A DNA stretch of 64,000 bases from an uncultured Acidimicrobiaceae bacterium (GCA_937890395.1 CALACK010000063.1:1-64000), one strand, 5' to 3'; shown: positions 36,394 to 45,877, numbered from the stretch's first letter. Program-made: numbers and translations. The notes: generated from the sequence alone by a model not told the origin.

Positions 36394-36708
36394 ATGGCAC
36401 AAAGCATCCGAATCCGCCTCAAGGCGTTCGATCACCAAAACATTGACGAATCTGCAAAGAAGATCGTTGAGACTGTGACTCGCACGAATGCGACGGTGCG
36501 TGGACCGATTCCATTACCTACCGACAAGCATCGTTTCACAGTTATTCGTGGCCCACACGTTGACAAAGACTCGCGTGAACATTTTGAGATGCGTATTCAC
36601 AAACGCTTGATTGACATTGTTGACCCAAACGCCAAGACAATTGACAGTCTTCAACGTTTAGAGCTTCCTGCTGGCGTTGACATCGAAATCAAAATCCAAA
36701 ACTCTTGA
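36394..36708 (+). CDS. rpsJ: 30S ribosomal protein S10
   Basis: 104 aa. [20 protein letters not shown] at the N-terminus, the loop [29 protein letters not shown], and [11 protein letters not shown] at the end are all standard S10 features. It packs in the 30S head and can also serve in NusB-S10 antitermination complexes. In most bacteria rplC follows directly; here a repeat and two non-ribosomal genes come first. Confidence 0.97.
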   Translation: MAQSIRIRLKAFDHQNIDESAKKIVETVTRTNATVRGPIPLPTDKHRFTVIRGPHVDKDSREHFEMRIHKRLIDIVDPNAKTIDSLQRLELPAGVDIEIKIQNS

Positions 36709-36738
36709 CAACAACACTGGGTTTAGTTTTGGGTCTAA

Positions 36739-36777
36739 TTTCTAGTTCTAGTTTCTAGTTCTAGTTTCTAGATCTAG
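36739..36777 (+). repeat. Three-copy 13-nt tandem repeat, CTAG-rich
   Basis: TTTCTAGTTCTAG occurs perfectly at 36739-36751 and 36752-36764 and with one change (TTTCTAGATCTAG) at 36765-36777. Each unit carries two CTAG sites, giving six in 39 nt. It fills the spacer between rpsJ and the methyltransferase gene. Confidence 0.88.
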
Positions 36778-36789
36778 TTTTTAATTCAG

Positions 36790-37911
36790 ATGAAATGCAT
36801 CTATTGCGAGAGCAAAAATCTGGTCAGAGAGCCTTCGTTCTCTGACTTTCGCACGATAACTTCAGACGTTAAACCTTGGCGTCGTGGTTTGAACATCGCT
36901 ATTTGCAAAGATTGCGGGTTTCCGCAGGCCGAAGTAAATGATGATTGGCAGAAATCTGCATCAGAAATTTATAGCGATTACGCATCGTATTATCAGACTA
37001 GCGACAACGACCAAACGGTGTTCATCGATGGTGCTGCCTCGGGTCGCGGTGATCTGTTTGTTGATTCAGTAGTTCAAACAAGCCAAACCAAACAGGGTGG
37101 TGCAGTTCTTGATTTTGGTTGTGGCGCAGGCACGTTGCTTTGGTCATTTGCAAAACTGCGAAGTGACTTCAATCTTTTTGGTTTTGATCTCGATGATCGT
37201 GAATTGAAAAAACTTTCAGCAATACCAAATTTCAACGAACTTCTTGTTGGTGAACTTGATAAGAATTTAAAATTCGACTTGATTTCGATGTCGCATTCGC
37301 TTGAACATCTCGTTTCGCCGATTGAGACTATGAAATTACTTGGTGCAATGTTGAATGAAAACGGTCACCTCGTTATTGCGGTTCCGGATTGTTCGAAAGA
37401 CCCGTTTAAGTTGCTGATCGCTGACCATTGTTCGCATTTTTCAGTACCGACACTCACGCTATTTCTTGAGCGAGCTGGCTTTGAAGTGGTACGAATCGAG
37501 TCTCGAATTGAAACCCGTGAATGTTGGGCTGTTTGTAAACCTTCCAAAACGGCGACGACCTCGATTGGCGCGAACCCTAATACGGTTTGGGTTGGAGAAT
37601 CAGTCCGTTGGTTGAATGAAGTGAAGAATCACGCTAGTTCGCTTGCAAAATCGAAGTCTTTTGGCATTTTTGGGACTTCGATCAACGCTCTGTGGCTCTT
37701 CGGTGAACTTGAACTAGATGTCAAGTTTTTTGTTGATGAAGACCCGTCTCGAGTTGGCAAAAAGCTATACGGAAGACCCGTGATTGAACCGAGCGAAGTT
37801 ATGCCCGGCTCAACTGTTTATTTGCCTTTTATTACAACTCTTGCCGAGAAAATCGCGATCAGACTAAACAATCGGAATATCACGTGGGCTGTGCCACCTA
37901 AAAGTGCGTAA
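36790..37911 (+). CDS. Zinc-finger class I methyltransferase with C-terminal Rossmann-like domain
   Basis: 373 aa. An N-terminal C-x2-C pair (MKCIYCESKN) and a second one (ICKDCGFPQ) probably hold zinc. A SAM-binding domain follows with AVLDFGCGAGTLLWSFA, LFGFDLDD and LISMSHSLEHLV. The last third (GIFGTSINALWLFGELEL, then FFVDEDPSRVGKKLYGRPVI) looks like the C-terminal domain of sugar C-methyltransferases (Methyltransf_13/14 layout). That suggests methylation of a nucleotide sugar rather than of the ribosome. The location between rpsJ and rplC is unusual. Confidence 0.75.
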   Translation: MKCIYCESKNLVREPSFSDFRTITSDVKPWRRGLNIAICKDCGFPQAEVNDDWQKSASEIYSDYASYYQTSDNDQTVFIDGAASGRGDLFVDSVVQTSQTKQGGAVLDFGCGAGTLLWSFAKLRSDFNLFGFDLDDRELKKLSAIPNFNELLVGELDKNLKFDLISMSHSLEHLVSPIETMKLLGAMLNENGHLVIAVPDCSKDPFKLLIADHCSHFSVPTLTLFLERAGFEVVRIESRIETRECWAVCKPSKTATTSIGANPNTVWVGESVRWLNEVKNHASSLAKSKSFGIFGTSINALWLFGELELDVKFFVDEDPSRVGKKLYGRPVIEPSEVMPGSTVYLPFITTLAEKIAIRLNNRNITWAVPPKSA

Positions 37912-37974
37912 GAATTCTTTAAGACTTTATTGGTTGGGCAAACCTTTGCGTCTAATTAACGATAGAAACTATTT

Positions 37975-39198
37975 ATGAGCGATTACACGCAAACTGATTC
38001 ATCTTCGATGCCTGAGCACAGAGGTCAGGGCTCATCTGAGTTGCCGCCGCCTTCGTTGTCGCAATTCAACGATCGCCAGCTCTCTTCGCAACACAATTCT
38101 TCTGGTCCGAGACGAGGTCGCACAATTTTTGGGATCGCAGTTATCGCTGGTTTGTTTGGTTTAATCGGTGGCATCGTAGGCGCATATGTTGAGCGAGAGA
38201 CAAATTTAAGAGAATCAAATTCGACCGAAACTGTCACCCAAGTTACTTCAGCGCCAATTGTTGTCGCATCTGGCAGCAACAATATGGCTGACTCATTAAT
38301 TTTGTCAGTTGCAACGCGACTCGCCAACAGTGTTGTCACAGTTATCTCGACTTTGGGTGAGGTCGGTGTCGGTGGTCGTTCGGTCGGTACTGGGGTTGTG
38401 CTCACTTCAAATGGTGAGATTTTGACAAACGCGCACGTTGTTAAAAGTGCAATTTCAGTGGTTGTGCGTTTCGCTGGAGAGACCGAACCGCGCGTTGCAA
38501 AGATCTTGGCGACTGATGTTGGCAACGATCTTGCATTAATAAAAGTAGAGGCAACTGGTTTAGTTGCCGCAACTTTTGCCAAACCTGGCAGTGTGAAAAT
38601 CGGTGATGCTGTAATCGCGATTGGCTACGCACTTGCACTAGATGGTGGCCCTACGGTCACCTCAGGAATAGTTTCGGCGATGAAGCGCACAATCGAGACA
38701 GAGACTGGTGCTCTTAACTCTTTGATTCAAACCGATGCGGCGATTTCTTCGGGCAATTCGGGTGGGCCGTTAGTTAACTTACAAGGTGAAGTAGTTGGTA
38801 TAAATACTGCTGTCGCGCGTGGCGATTCAGAGTCGGCCGCGACCAACATCGGATTTTCTATTTCAGTGGATGAAGTCTTAATTGTGATTGAGCAACTTCG
38901 TGATCAGGCAAACGGAGTTGAACGCCGTGAGGGCTTTTTGGGTGTTGGCTTAACAGGCCGTGAGGACGGCGGGCAAGGCGCAATTATCACAGATGTTCGA
39001 GCGGGGTCACCTGCCGATGGCGCCGGAATTGTCGTCAACGACATCGTGCTGTCGGTAGATGGCGAACCAATCGACGGGCAGGCTGGCCTTGTAGCGGCTA
39101 TTCGCGATGCGGTTCCTGGTCAGAAAGTCAAAATTGAAATTTCACGAGATGGTCAAAGAATGACCTTCGAAGCCACCTTGGCCGCCCGAACGAATTAA
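37975..39198 (+). CDS. HtrA/DegP-like membrane-anchored serine protease with PDZ domain
   Basis: 407 aa. A cytoplasmic Pro/Ser/Gln-rich arm (residues 1-48) is followed by one membrane helix at about 50-71 (TIFGIAVIAGLFGLIGGIVG). The trypsin-like domain has triad His154 (TNAHVV), Asp185 (GNDLALI) and Ser262 (SSGNSGGPL). A PDZ domain covers about residues 315-400 (FLGVGLTGRE, then VRAGSPADGAGIVVNDIVLSVDG). Members degrade or refold damaged envelope proteins outside the membrane. It follows the methyltransferase by 63 nt and is separated from rplC by a 278-nt spacer, so it probably ends a transcript. Confidence 0.92.
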   Translation: MSDYTQTDSSSMPEHRGQGSSELPPPSLSQFNDRQLSSQHNSSGPRRGRTIFGIAVIAGLFGLIGGIVGAYVERETNLRESNSTETVTQVTSAPIVVASGSNNMADSLILSVATRLANSVVTVISTLGEVGVGGRSVGTGVVLTSNGEILTNAHVVKSAISVVVRFAGETEPRVAKILATDVGNDLALIKVEATGLVAATFAKPGSVKIGDAVIAIGYALALDGGPTVTSGIVSAMKRTIETETGALNSLIQTDAAISSGNSGGPLVNLQGEVVGINTAVARGDSESAATNIGFSISVDEVLIVIEQLRDQANGVERREGFLGVGLTGREDGGQGAIITDVRAGSPADGAGIVVNDIVLSVDGEPIDGQAGLVAAIRDAVPGQKVKIEISRDGQRMTFEATLAARTN

Positions 39199-39476
39199 CT
39201 TGTTAACAAGCCCGAAAATCTAGCAATTTTTGTCATTTGTAGTTTGGGGACCAGATTTTGCGGGGATAGAGTAAACACTTCGTTCGTGGCCTTGGTTTTG
39301 CCAAGCCTCAAACGGAGAGATCAATTCAAAAAATTGATGTCTGTGTGCGCCCGTGTTATTTGCGAGTACCTCACAGCGAAAACTATAAAAGTGCTCCGCA
39401 GGCTTTGGCCGCGCGGAGCATTTGTGCGAATACACGAATTATTTTATTAAACATTTCGAGAAAAGGTTTTGGCCTC
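39199..39476 (+). promoter_or_regulatory. Spacer and probable rplC leader with hairpin
   Basis: No gene is seen in these 278 nt. A perfect 8-bp stem is formed by TGCTCCGC (39392-39399) and GCGGAGCA (39413-39420), followed by TTTG and AT-rich sequence. It could be a terminator for the upstream gene or an attenuator of the S10-operon remainder, where L4 control is known in other bacteria. TTGCGA (39360) and TATAAA (39384), spaced by 18 nt, resemble a promoter, but its start point would fall within the hairpin, so only one reading can be right. Confidence 0.45.
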
Positions 39477-40148
39477 ATGGCACAAAAAGCGATCGTCGGC
39501 GAAAAAGTCGGCATGACACAAGTATGGAGTGACGACCAACGCGTCGTGCCCGTCACCGTGTTAAGAATTGAGCCAGCTCGAATTGTCCAGGTAAAAACTG
39601 GCGCAACCGACGGTTACACCGCATTGCAAGTTACGTACGGGCAGAAAGATCCAAAAAAACTCAATAAAGCAGAAGCGGGTCATTTCGCACCTAAGAGTGG
39701 TGCGCGTAATGTTGCCGCAGGTCGTCGTTTGATTGAATTACGTCTTGATTCTGTAGATGGTTTTGAAGTCGGCCAAGAAATCAAGGTTGACACTCTGATT
39801 GTCGGCGACCGCGTCGACGTAACTGCAGTTAGTCGTGGTAAAGGTTTTGCCGGAACGATGAAGCGTCACAACTTCAGCGGTCAAGGCGCGAGTCACGGTA
39901 ACCACAAACACCATCGCACACCAGGCTCAATCGGTTCTTGCACATTTCCTGGTCGAGTGTTTAAAGGTTTGCGAATGTCAGGTCACATGGGTCACGAGCA
40001 AGTGACAACTCTCAATCTTGAAGTTGTTCAAGCAGATCTTGAAAGAAATCTGTTGCTGGTTAAAGGTTCTGTTCCCGGCCCAAACGGTGGTGTAGTAATT
40101 ATCCGCAACGCTGTCAAGGCTCCGCTTAGCCAAGGGGCCAAGGAGTAG
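39477..40148 (+). CDS. rplC: 50S ribosomal protein L3
   Basis: 223 aa from ATG 39477; the frame stays open upstream to 39345 but without L3 sequence. It has AIVGEKVGMTQVWSDDQRVV, SRGKGFAGTMKRHNFSGQGASHG (the loop that reaches the peptidyl-transferase centre, including the Gln methylated in some bacteria) and GRVFKGLRMSGHMGHEQVT. L3 is an early 50S assembly protein. It leads a tightly packed run of ribosomal genes; rplD follows after 2 nt. Confidence 0.97.
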   Translation: MAQKAIVGEKVGMTQVWSDDQRVVPVTVLRIEPARIVQVKTGATDGYTALQVTYGQKDPKKLNKAEAGHFAPKSGARNVAAGRRLIELRLDSVDGFEVGQEIKVDTLIVGDRVDVTAVSRGKGFAGTMKRHNFSGQGASHGNHKHHRTPGSIGSCTFPGRVFKGLRMSGHMGHEQVTTLNLEVVQADLERNLLLVKGSVPGPNGGVVIIRNAVKAPLSQGAKE

Positions 40149-40150
40149 TC

Positions 40151-40771
40151 ATGGCAAAGATTGAAATGAAAAATGCTGCCGGCAAAAAAGCCGCATCAAT
40201 CGAAGTTGCTGACTCGATGTTCGGCATCACGCCAAACATTCCTGTAATGCACCAAGTGGTCGTTGCACAACTTGCGCACCGTCGTTCTGGTACTCAAAGC
40301 ACAAAGACTCGGTCTGAAGTTCGCGGTGGCGGTAAAAAGCCGTTCAAGCAAAAAGGTACTGGTAACGCTCGTCAAGGTTCGATTCGCGCCCCGCATTTCA
40401 GCGGTGGTGGTGTCGCACTTGGGCCAAAGCCGCGCAAATATTCTCAGCGCACACCAAAGAAAATGATTCAACTTGCATTGCGCTCTGCATTGTCAGACCG
40501 CATGAGCGAAAACAAAGTTGTTGTTGTTGAAGATTGGGGCTTTGCTGCGCCAAGCACGAAAGCCGCATCAGCAGCGATTTCTGCTCTCGGTATGTCGGGT
40601 CGCGTGATGATCGTGCTCGAGCGTAAAGATGAAAGTGCCTGGAAGAGCTTCCGTAATCTCACAGATGTTCATGTTCTAAGCACCCCCGAACTCAATGCCT
40701 ATGACATTTTGTGCAACGACTGGATCGTATTTACAAAAGCAAGCCTGCCGGCAATGGAGGCTGCAAAGTGA
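40151..40771 (+). CDS. rplD: 50S ribosomal protein L4
   Basis: 206 aa. It includes the VVAQLAHRRSGTQSTKTRSEV and GGGKKPFKQKGTGNARQGS loop, which lines the peptide exit tunnel and affects macrolide binding, then KKMIQLALRSALSDR. L4 assembles early with L3 and in some bacteria represses the S10 operon through its leader. Its stop overlaps the GTG of rplW by 4 nt. Confidence 0.97.
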   Translation: MAKIEMKNAAGKKAASIEVADSMFGITPNIPVMHQVVVAQLAHRRSGTQSTKTRSEVRGGGKKPFKQKGTGNARQGSIRAPHFSGGGVALGPKPRKYSQRTPKKMIQLALRSALSDRMSENKVVVVEDWGFAAPSTKAASAAISALGMSGRVMIVLERKDESAWKSFRNLTDVHVLSTPELNAYDILCNDWIVFTKASLPAMEAAK

Positions 40772-41058
40772 AAGACCCACGCGACATCATTCTTCGACCG
40801 GTTGTTAGCGAGAAAAGTTATTCGCTTATCGACAAGGGCACGTACACATTTGAGGTTCATCAAGATGCAACTAAGCCAGAGATTCGCGACGCTGTGCAGT
40901 CAATTTGGGGCGTCAAGGTAACTCGCGTAAACACGATTAATCGCCCAGGCAAGCGTCGTATAACGCGCGGCACAAACCGAATTGGTGTTCGTGATGGATC
41001 AAAGCGCGCAATTGTCACTTTAGAAGCCGGAAGTCAAATTCCGTTGTTCGAGAACTAA
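40768..41058 (+). CDS. rplW: 50S ribosomal protein L23
   Basis: 96 aa from GTG 40768, chosen because it overlaps the rplD stop and starts KDPRDIILRPVVSEKSY, the family N-terminus; the frame is open upstream but inside rplD. KVTRVNTINRPGKRRI is the rRNA-binding loop. L23 lies at the tunnel exit and docks trigger factor, the signal recognition particle and SecYEG. rplB follows after 21 nt. Confidence 0.96.
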   Translation: MKDPRDIILRPVVSEKSYSLIDKGTYTFEVHQDATKPEIRDAVQSIWGVKVTRVNTINRPGKRRITRGTNRIGVRDGSKRAIVTLEAGSQIPLFEN

Positions 41059-41079
41059 TCAAGTAAGGACTGACTCAAG

Positions 41080-41916
41080 ATGCCAATTCGTAAACGCCGT
41101 CCGACGAGCCCAGGCCGTCGATTTCAGACAGTTTCTGACTTCAGTGAAATCACGAAGACCACACCAGAAAAGTCGTTGCTTGCACCAAAGCCATCACGCG
41201 GTGGTCGTAACTCTCATGGTCGAATCACATCTCGTCACCAAGGTGGCGGACACAAACAGCAATATCGAATGGTCGACTTCAAGCGCGGCAAAGATGAGTG
41301 TGGTGCAAAAGTAGCGGCAATTGAATATGACCCGAACCGCACATGTCGTATTGCTTTGTTGCATTACAACGATGGAACTAAGGCTTACATTCTTGCGCCA
41401 AAGGGTCTTGAAGTCGGTGCCCGCGTAGAGAGCGGACCAAAAGCAGACATCGTTGTTGGCAATGCTTTGCCGCTTCGTTTCATGCCAGTCGGTACAACTG
41501 TTCACAATATTGAAATGCGTCCTGGTCAAGGTGGCAAAATTGCTCGCTCAGCTGGAATGGCAGTTCAGTTGGTTGCAAAAGAAGGTTTGTACGCAACTTT
41601 GCGAATGCCATCAAGTGAAATGCGTCGTGTTCCAATTGATTGTCGCGCCACAGTTGGTGAAATCGGAAACTCAGAACACGAGCAGATCAAAATTGGTAAA
41701 GCTGGTCGTAATCGCTGGAAGGGTGTTCGCCCACAGTCTCGTGGTGTTGTAATGAACCCAGTTGACCACCCTCTTGGTGGTGGCGAAGGAAAAACTTCTG
41801 GTGGTCGTCCACCGGTGTCTCCATGGGGTAAGCCAGAGCGTCGTACTCGTAACAAGAACAAGTCGTCGCAACAAATGATTGTTCGTCGTCGTCGATCCGG
41901 AAAGGCACGAGGTTAA
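41080..41916 (+). CDS. rplB: 50S ribosomal protein L2
   Basis: 278 aa, standard. [20 protein letters not shown] is the N-terminal rRNA-contact segment, the SH3-like core has [18 protein letters not shown], and [16 protein letters not shown] contains the conserved His needed for peptidyl-transferase function. The basic tail ends [11 protein letters not shown]2 bridges subunits at the peptidyl-transferase centre. It lies 3 nt before rpsS. Confidence 0.98.
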   Translation: MPIRKRRPTSPGRRFQTVSDFSEITKTTPEKSLLAPKPSRGGRNSHGRITSRHQGGGHKQQYRMVDFKRGKDECGAKVAAIEYDPNRTCRIALLHYNDGTKAYILAPKGLEVGARVESGPKADIVVGNALPLRFMPVGTTVHNIEMRPGQGGKIARSAGMAVQLVAKEGLYATLRMPSSEMRRVPIDCRATVGEIGNSEHEQIKIGKAGRNRWKGVRPQSRGVVMNPVDHPLGGGEGKTSGGRPPVSPWGKPERRTRNKNKSSQQMIVRRRRSGKARG

Positions 41917-41919
41917 ATA

Positions 41920-42222
41920 ATGTCACGAAGTCTTAAAAAAGGTCCGTTTGTTGATGAGCACCTTCTCAAAAAGTTAGACGCCATGAACGCAAGTGGCGAC
42001 CGCAAGGTCATCAAAACTTGGTCGCGCCGAAGCACGATTATCCCAGACATGTTGGGCCATACATTCGCAGTTCACGACGGACGCAAGCACATTCCGGTTT
42101 ACATCAGTGAGTCAATGGTCGGGCACAAACTGGGTGAGTTCTCACCGACTCGAACATTTAAGTTTCACCAAAGTCAAGAAAAAGCAGCGGCGGCAGCAGC
42201 GGCATCAGCAGGCAAGCCATGA
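41920..42222 (+). CDS. rpsS: 30S ribosomal protein S19
   Basis: 100 aa. [42 protein letters not shown] and [13 protein letters not shown] are the hallmarks. The C-terminus has an Ala-rich tail ([12 protein letters not shown]-like) somewhat longer than in E. coli. S19 sits in the 30S head and pairs with S13 near the A-site finger. Its stop overlaps the rplV ATG by 4 nt. Confidence 0.97.
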   Translation: MSRSLKKGPFVDEHLLKKLDAMNASGDRKVIKTWSRRSTIIPDMLGHTFAVHDGRKHIPVYISESMVGHKLGEFSPTRTFKFHQSQEKAAAAAAASAGKP

Positions 42223-42785
42223 CCGGTCCAAAACTAAACGAAGCAACACGAGTTGCTGGTGTTTCAAGTGGGTTTCGAGCTTCGACGCGCTTTGCTCGGT
42301 TGTCACCGTCAAAGGTTCGTGTTGTTTTAAATCTTGTTCGCGGCATGGACGTCAAATCTGCCGATGACTTGTTGCGCTTAACAGATCGTGACTCGGCACA
42401 CATCGTGCGCAAGTTGCTTGCGTCGGCTGTGGCTAACGCAACAAATAATTTTGAGCAAAATGCCGAAGAGCTTTACATCAAGGCATGTTTTGCCGATGCG
42501 GGACCAACGCTCAAGCGTTTCCGTCCACGAGCTAAGGGCAGTTCGGCTGCAATTTTTAAGCGCACTAGTCACATCACAATCGTTTTAGACAAACTTAGTG
42601 AGGCAGCACTAGCAATTCGCGAAACACAAAGTGAGTCACGCGGTGGGGCAGAATCTGCTCGTCGCCGTGATCGCGTTGAAGCAAGTCGCGCTCGTTCACA
42701 AAAATCAAAAGCAGCAGCACCAGACGCCGATGCAAATGCAGATGCGCCAGTTGATGCCGAAACAGAAACAGCGACGGAGAATTAA
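42219..42785 (+). CDS. rplV: 50S ribosomal protein L22 with long charged C-terminal tail
   Basis: 188 aa against about 110-130 in most bacteria. The core ([44 protein letters not shown]) ends near residue 128. The hooked loop with [19 protein letters not shown] lines the exit tunnel. The extra 55-60 residues are first Arg/Ser-rich and then Ala/Asp/Glu-rich ([19 protein letters not shown]), a low-complexity tail likely to be disordered at the subunit surface. Tails like this occur in some actinobacteria. rpsC starts directly after its stop. Confidence 0.95.
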   Translation: MTGPKLNEATRVAGVSSGFRASTRFARLSPSKVRVVLNLVRGMDVKSADDLLRLTDRDSAHIVRKLLASAVANATNNFEQNAEELYIKACFADAGPTLKRFRPRAKGSSAAIFKRTSHITIVLDKLSEAALAIRETQSESRGGAESARRRDRVEASRARSQKSKAAAPDADANADAPVDAETETATEN

Positions 42786-43667
42786 ATGGGCCAAAAGATT
42801 AATCCTTACGGCTTTCGCCTCGGTGTAACCACCGACTGGAAGAGCAAGTGGTTCAGTACAAAGGACTACAAGGCATACCTCACTGAAGACTGGAAGATTC
42901 GCGACTATCTCAAGGTGCAACTTTCTGATGCTGCTGTTAGTCGCATTGAAATCGAGCGCACCCGTGACAAACTTCGAATTGACGTGCACACTGCACGCCC
43001 AGGAATCGTCATTGGTCGCAAGGGACAAAAAGCCGAAGAGCTTCGCGCCGGATTGACAAAACTTACTGGCAACAACAAAGTGCAATTAAACATCACAGAA
43101 ATTCGCGATGCGGAACTTGATGCTGCGCTTGTTGCTCAGGGTGTTGCCGATCAGCTCGTTAATCGAATTGCTTTTCGTCGCGCAATGAAGCGTGCAGTTC
43201 AGAACGCTCAGAAGCAAGGCGTGCAAGGTATTCGCGTTCAGTGTTCGGGTCGACTCGGTGGAGCAGAAATGTGCCGTCGAGAGTGGTATCGCGAAGGTCG
43301 TGTTCCGCTACATACACTTCGCGCCAATATTGATTACGGTTTCCGTGAAGCAGCGACTACTTCTGGTCGAATCGGCATCAAAGTTTGGTTGTACAAAGGT
43401 GAAATTCTTCCTTACAAATCTCAGACTGACGATCGAATCACTCGTGAAGCAGCAATGGCTGCTGGAGAGACATCTGGTCACTCAGACGCCACACGAAAAG
43501 TTGTTACTTCAGCCGGACCAAAAGTGGCAGAAATTGACGATGTCGCAGTGGTGCCTCTTGTTAAAGAAGCAGATCCAGATTTTGAACGCTTACTAGACGA
43601 AGAAGAAGATATTCAACGTCGAAGCCACGATGGCAACGAAACTCCGCACTTTAAGCGAGAGGATTAA
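42786..43667 (+). CDS. rpsC: 30S ribosomal protein S3
   Basis: 293 aa, longer than E. coli S3 (233 aa) through a C-terminal tail. It starts [20 protein letters not shown] and has the KH domain [18 protein letters not shown]. The second domain has [26 protein letters not shown] and [12 protein letters not shown]. The final 65 residues are acidic ([17 protein letters not shown]). S3 is at the mRNA entry channel and helps unwind structured mRNA. It directly abuts rplV. Confidence 0.97.
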   Translation: MGQKINPYGFRLGVTTDWKSKWFSTKDYKAYLTEDWKIRDYLKVQLSDAAVSRIEIERTRDKLRIDVHTARPGIVIGRKGQKAEELRAGLTKLTGNNKVQLNITEIRDAELDAALVAQGVADQLVNRIAFRRAMKRAVQNAQKQGVQGIRVQCSGRLGGAEMCRREWYREGRVPLHTLRANIDYGFREAATTSGRIGIKVWLYKGEILPYKSQTDDRITREAAMAAGETSGHSDATRKVVTSAGPKVAEIDDVAVVPLVKEADPDFERLLDEEEDIQRRSHDGNETPHFKRED

Positions 43668-43673
43668 ACATTT

Positions 43674-44090
43674 ATGTTAGAACCACGTAAAGTTAAACAC
43701 CGAAAACAACATCGCGGTCGTATGACTGGTGTATCAAAGGGCGCCAATGAACTTGCTTTTGGCGAGTACGGTATTCAGGCGCTTGAACCAGGTTGGATAA
43801 CAGCACGTCAAATTGAAGCGTCTCGTATCGCCATGACCCGTCACATTAAGCGTGGCGGAAAAGTTTGGATCAACGTGTTTCCAGACAAGTCGGTTACCAA
43901 GAAGCCAGCTGAAACTCGTATGGGTTCGGGCAAAGGTAATCCAGAGTTGTGGGTAGCCGTAGTCAAGCCGGGTCGTGTGTTGTTCGAACTGTCGTATCCA
44001 ACTGCGGCAACTGCACATCAGGCTTTGAGCCGTGCAGCGCAAAAGTTGCCGATTAAAACTCGCATCATTTCACGAAACGAGGCGATCTGA
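43674..44090 (+). CDS. rplP: 50S ribosomal protein L16
   Basis: 138 aa. [20 protein letters not shown], the [21 protein letters not shown] segment with the Arg region hydroxylated in some species, and [26 protein letters not shown] are diagnostic. L16 positions the aminoacyl-tRNA acceptor arm at the peptidyl-transferase centre. It lies 6 nt after rpsC and 1 nt before rpmC. Confidence 0.97.
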   Translation: MLEPRKVKHRKQHRGRMTGVSKGANELAFGEYGIQALEPGWITARQIEASRIAMTRHIKRGGKVWINVFPDKSVTKKPAETRMGSGKGNPELWVAVVKPGRVLFELSYPTAATAHQALSRAAQKLPIKTRIISRNEAI

Positions 44091-44091
44091 T

Positions 44092-44310
44092 ATGGCACGT
44101 GAACTAACAGAACTTCGCGAAATGGATCTCGCAACACTTGTTGAAGAGTTGCGTGCGACAAAACAAGAGGCACTTAATTTGCGTTTTCGAAATGCAACAG
44201 GTCAACTTGATGACACTGCTGCGATTACGAAAGCGCGTCGCCAAATCGCTCGAATCAGCATGTTGATTCGCGAACGCGAAATTGTTGCTGCAGAAGCTGC
44301 AGGGAAGTGA
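44092..44310 (+). CDS. rpmC: 50S ribosomal protein L29
   Basis: 72 aa from ATG 44092; an upstream in-frame extension into rplP is not used. [36 protein letters not shown] forms the two-helix hairpin, with the signature [12 protein letters not shown]29 lies near L23 at the tunnel exit. One base separates it from rplP. Confidence 0.95.
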   Translation: MARELTELREMDLATLVEELRATKQEALNLRFRNATGQLDDTAAITKARRQIARISMLIREREIVAAEAAGK

Positions 44311-44318
44311 GCAAAATT

Positions 44319-44600
44319 ATGAGCGATACAACTAGTTCAACAACACCAGAGCGCAACATTCGCAAGTCGCGAGAGGGCGTTGTCGTATCTAATAAAATGA
44401 ATAAGACGATCGTGATTGCAATCGTTGAGCGTATTCGTCACCAAAAGTACGAGAAGTTCATCACCCGTACCAAGAAACTTTACGCCCACGACGAAACGAA
44501 CGACGCCCAAATCGGCGATCGCGTGCGTGTCATGGAGACTCGTCCGATGTCGAAGCTAAAGCGTTGGCGTGTAATCGAGATCTTGGAGCGTGCAAAGTGA
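44319..44600 (+). CDS. rpsQ: 30S ribosomal protein S17
   Basis: 93 aa from ATG 44319, or 97 aa from GTG 44307, which overlaps the rpmC stop. The AGGGA at 44301-44305 is too close to the GTG, so the ATG is preferred, but this is undecided. The core has [18 protein letters not shown], a [19 protein letters not shown] segment and [12 protein letters not shown]17 binds 16S helix 11 early in assembly. Its stop overlaps the rplN GTG by 4 nt. Confidence 0.95.
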   Translation: MSDTTSSTTPERNIRKSREGVVVSNKMNKTIVIAIVERIRHQKYEKFITRTKKLYAHDETNDAQIGDRVRVMETRPMSKLKRWRVIEILERAK

Positions 44601-44965
44601 TTCAACAAGAAACCCGACTTCGTGTTGCTGACAACAGTGGCGCGCGTGAAGTGCTCGTGATTAAAGTGCTCGGTGGTACTCGCCGTCGTTATGCATCAAT
44701 CGGAGACGTATTCATTGGCACGGTAAAAGATGCAATCCCTGGCGCCGCAGTTAAAAAAGGTGAAGTTGTGCGTTGCGTTGTTGTACGTGTGGCGAAAGAG
44801 AAGCGTCGTCCAGACGGCAGCTATATCAAATTCGACGAAAACGCTGCAGTGTTGATCAAAGATGATCTCACTCCACGTGGAACGCGAATCTTTGGCCCAG
44901 TTGGTCGAGAATTGCGCGACAAGAAGTTCATGCGAATTATTTCGCTCGCCCCGGAGGTGTTGTGA
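44597..44965 (+). CDS. rplN: 50S ribosomal protein L14
   Basis: 122 aa, the exact family length, from GTG 44597 ([20 protein letters not shown]). [21 protein letters not shown] and [20 protein letters not shown] with GPVARELR-like [15 protein letters not shown] follow. L14 forms an intersubunit bridge and is bound by RsfS. The start overlaps the rpsQ stop, as expected in the spc operon. Confidence 0.97.
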   Translation: MIQQETRLRVADNSGAREVLVIKVLGGTRRRYASIGDVFIGTVKDAIPGAAVKKGEVVRCVVVRVAKEKRRPDGSYIKFDENAAVLIKDDLTPRGTRIFGPVGRELRDKKFMRIISLAPEVL

Positions 44966-44966
44966 C

Positions 44967-45269
44967 ATGAAGTTTAAAAAAGGTGACAACGTAATAGTGA
45001 TCGCAGGCAAAGATAAAGGTGCCAAGGGCGCTATCTCGGCCGTGCTTCCTGCTAAAGGCAAAGTAATTATTGACAATGTCAATGTTGTAAAACGTCACTC
45101 AGTCGCGCGTGGGAAGAACACAAAGAGCGAAATCATTGACAAGCCAATGCCGATTCATGCATCGAATGTGATGTTCGACCAAGGTGGCAAGCCTTCAAAG
45201 ATTGGTTACAAAGTCGACAAAAATGGCAAGAAAGTTCGTATTGCTAAAAGCACCGGAGCAGAGATCTAA
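44967..45269 (+). CDS. rplX: 50S ribosomal protein L24
   Basis: 100 aa from ATG 44967. The KOW motif [30 protein letters not shown]-like [12 protein letters not shown] and the C-terminal [18 protein letters not shown] identify it. L24 is an assembly initiator near the tunnel exit. The final A of its stop codon is the first base of the rplE ATG (45269). Confidence 0.96.
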   Translation: MKFKKGDNVIVIAGKDKGAKGAISAVLPAKGKVIIDNVNVVKRHSVARGKNTKSEIIDKPMPIHASNVMFDQGGKPSKIGYKVDKNGKKVRIAKSTGAEI

Positions 45270-45877
45270 TGACAACTAAAACTGTTGCTACGCCGCGCAT
45301 GAAAGCGCACTATCTAAACACAGTTCGTGAAGACCTGATGAAGCAGTTGGAGTTAACAAACCCAATGCAGGTACCCTCGATCTCAAAAATTGTGATCAAT
45401 ATGGGTGTCGGCCGAGCAACCCAACAAGCATCATTGCTTGATGGGGCTGTTGCTGACTTGACTGCGATCTCTGGTCAAAAGCCTTTAATCACCAAGTCGC
45501 GTATCGCAATTGCATCGTTCAAACTTCGTGAAGACCAACCAATTGGTTGCAAAGTCACGATGCGTGGAGACCGAATGTGGGAGTTCTTCGATCGACTTTT
45601 GTCGGTTGCGATTCCTCGAATTCGTGACTTCCGTGGTTTGTCCGGCAGATCATGGGATGGAAACGGTAACTACACATTCGGCCTTACTGAGCAACTTATG
45701 TTTATGGAAGTTCGAGTTGATCAAGTTGATGCGCCTCGTGGTATGGACATCACAATCGTGACCACCGCTAAAGACGATCTCTCTGGTAAAGCATTACTCG
45801 ACGCTTTTGGTTTTCCATTTCGCAAGGGCGAAGAACCAACTTCAGTAACCAAAGCCAAGAAAATCAAAAAGAAATAG
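45269..45877 (+). CDS. rplE: 50S ribosomal protein L5
   Basis: 202 aa, slightly longer than the 179 of E. coli because of a C-terminal basic tail (TKAKKIKKK). It has [58 protein letters not shown] and [21 protein letters not shown]5 binds 5S rRNA and contacts the P-site tRNA. The start shares one base with the rplX stop. Confidence 0.97.
   Translation: MTTKTVATPRMKAHYLNTVREDLMKQLELTNPMQVPSISKIVINMGVGRATQQASLLDGAVADLTAISGQKPLITKSRIAIASFKLREDQPIGCKVTMRGDRMWEFFDRLLSVAIPRIRDFRGLSGRSWDGNGNYTFGLTEQLMFMEVRVDQVDAPRGMDITIVTTAKDDLSGKALLDAFGFPFRKGEEPTSVTKAKKIKKK

Noticed and set aside
38025-38582. 185-codon minus-strand frame within the HtrA-like gene
   Set aside because: The plus strand has a complete protease with catalytic triad; the antisense frame is biased in composition and has no motif.
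39345-39476. N-terminal extension of L3
   Set aside because: It covers the leader hairpin and has no L3-like residues; ATG 39477 gives the normal protein.
41671-41926. Minus-strand frames over the 3' end of rplB
   Set aside because: They are antisense shadows of a conserved ribosomal gene.
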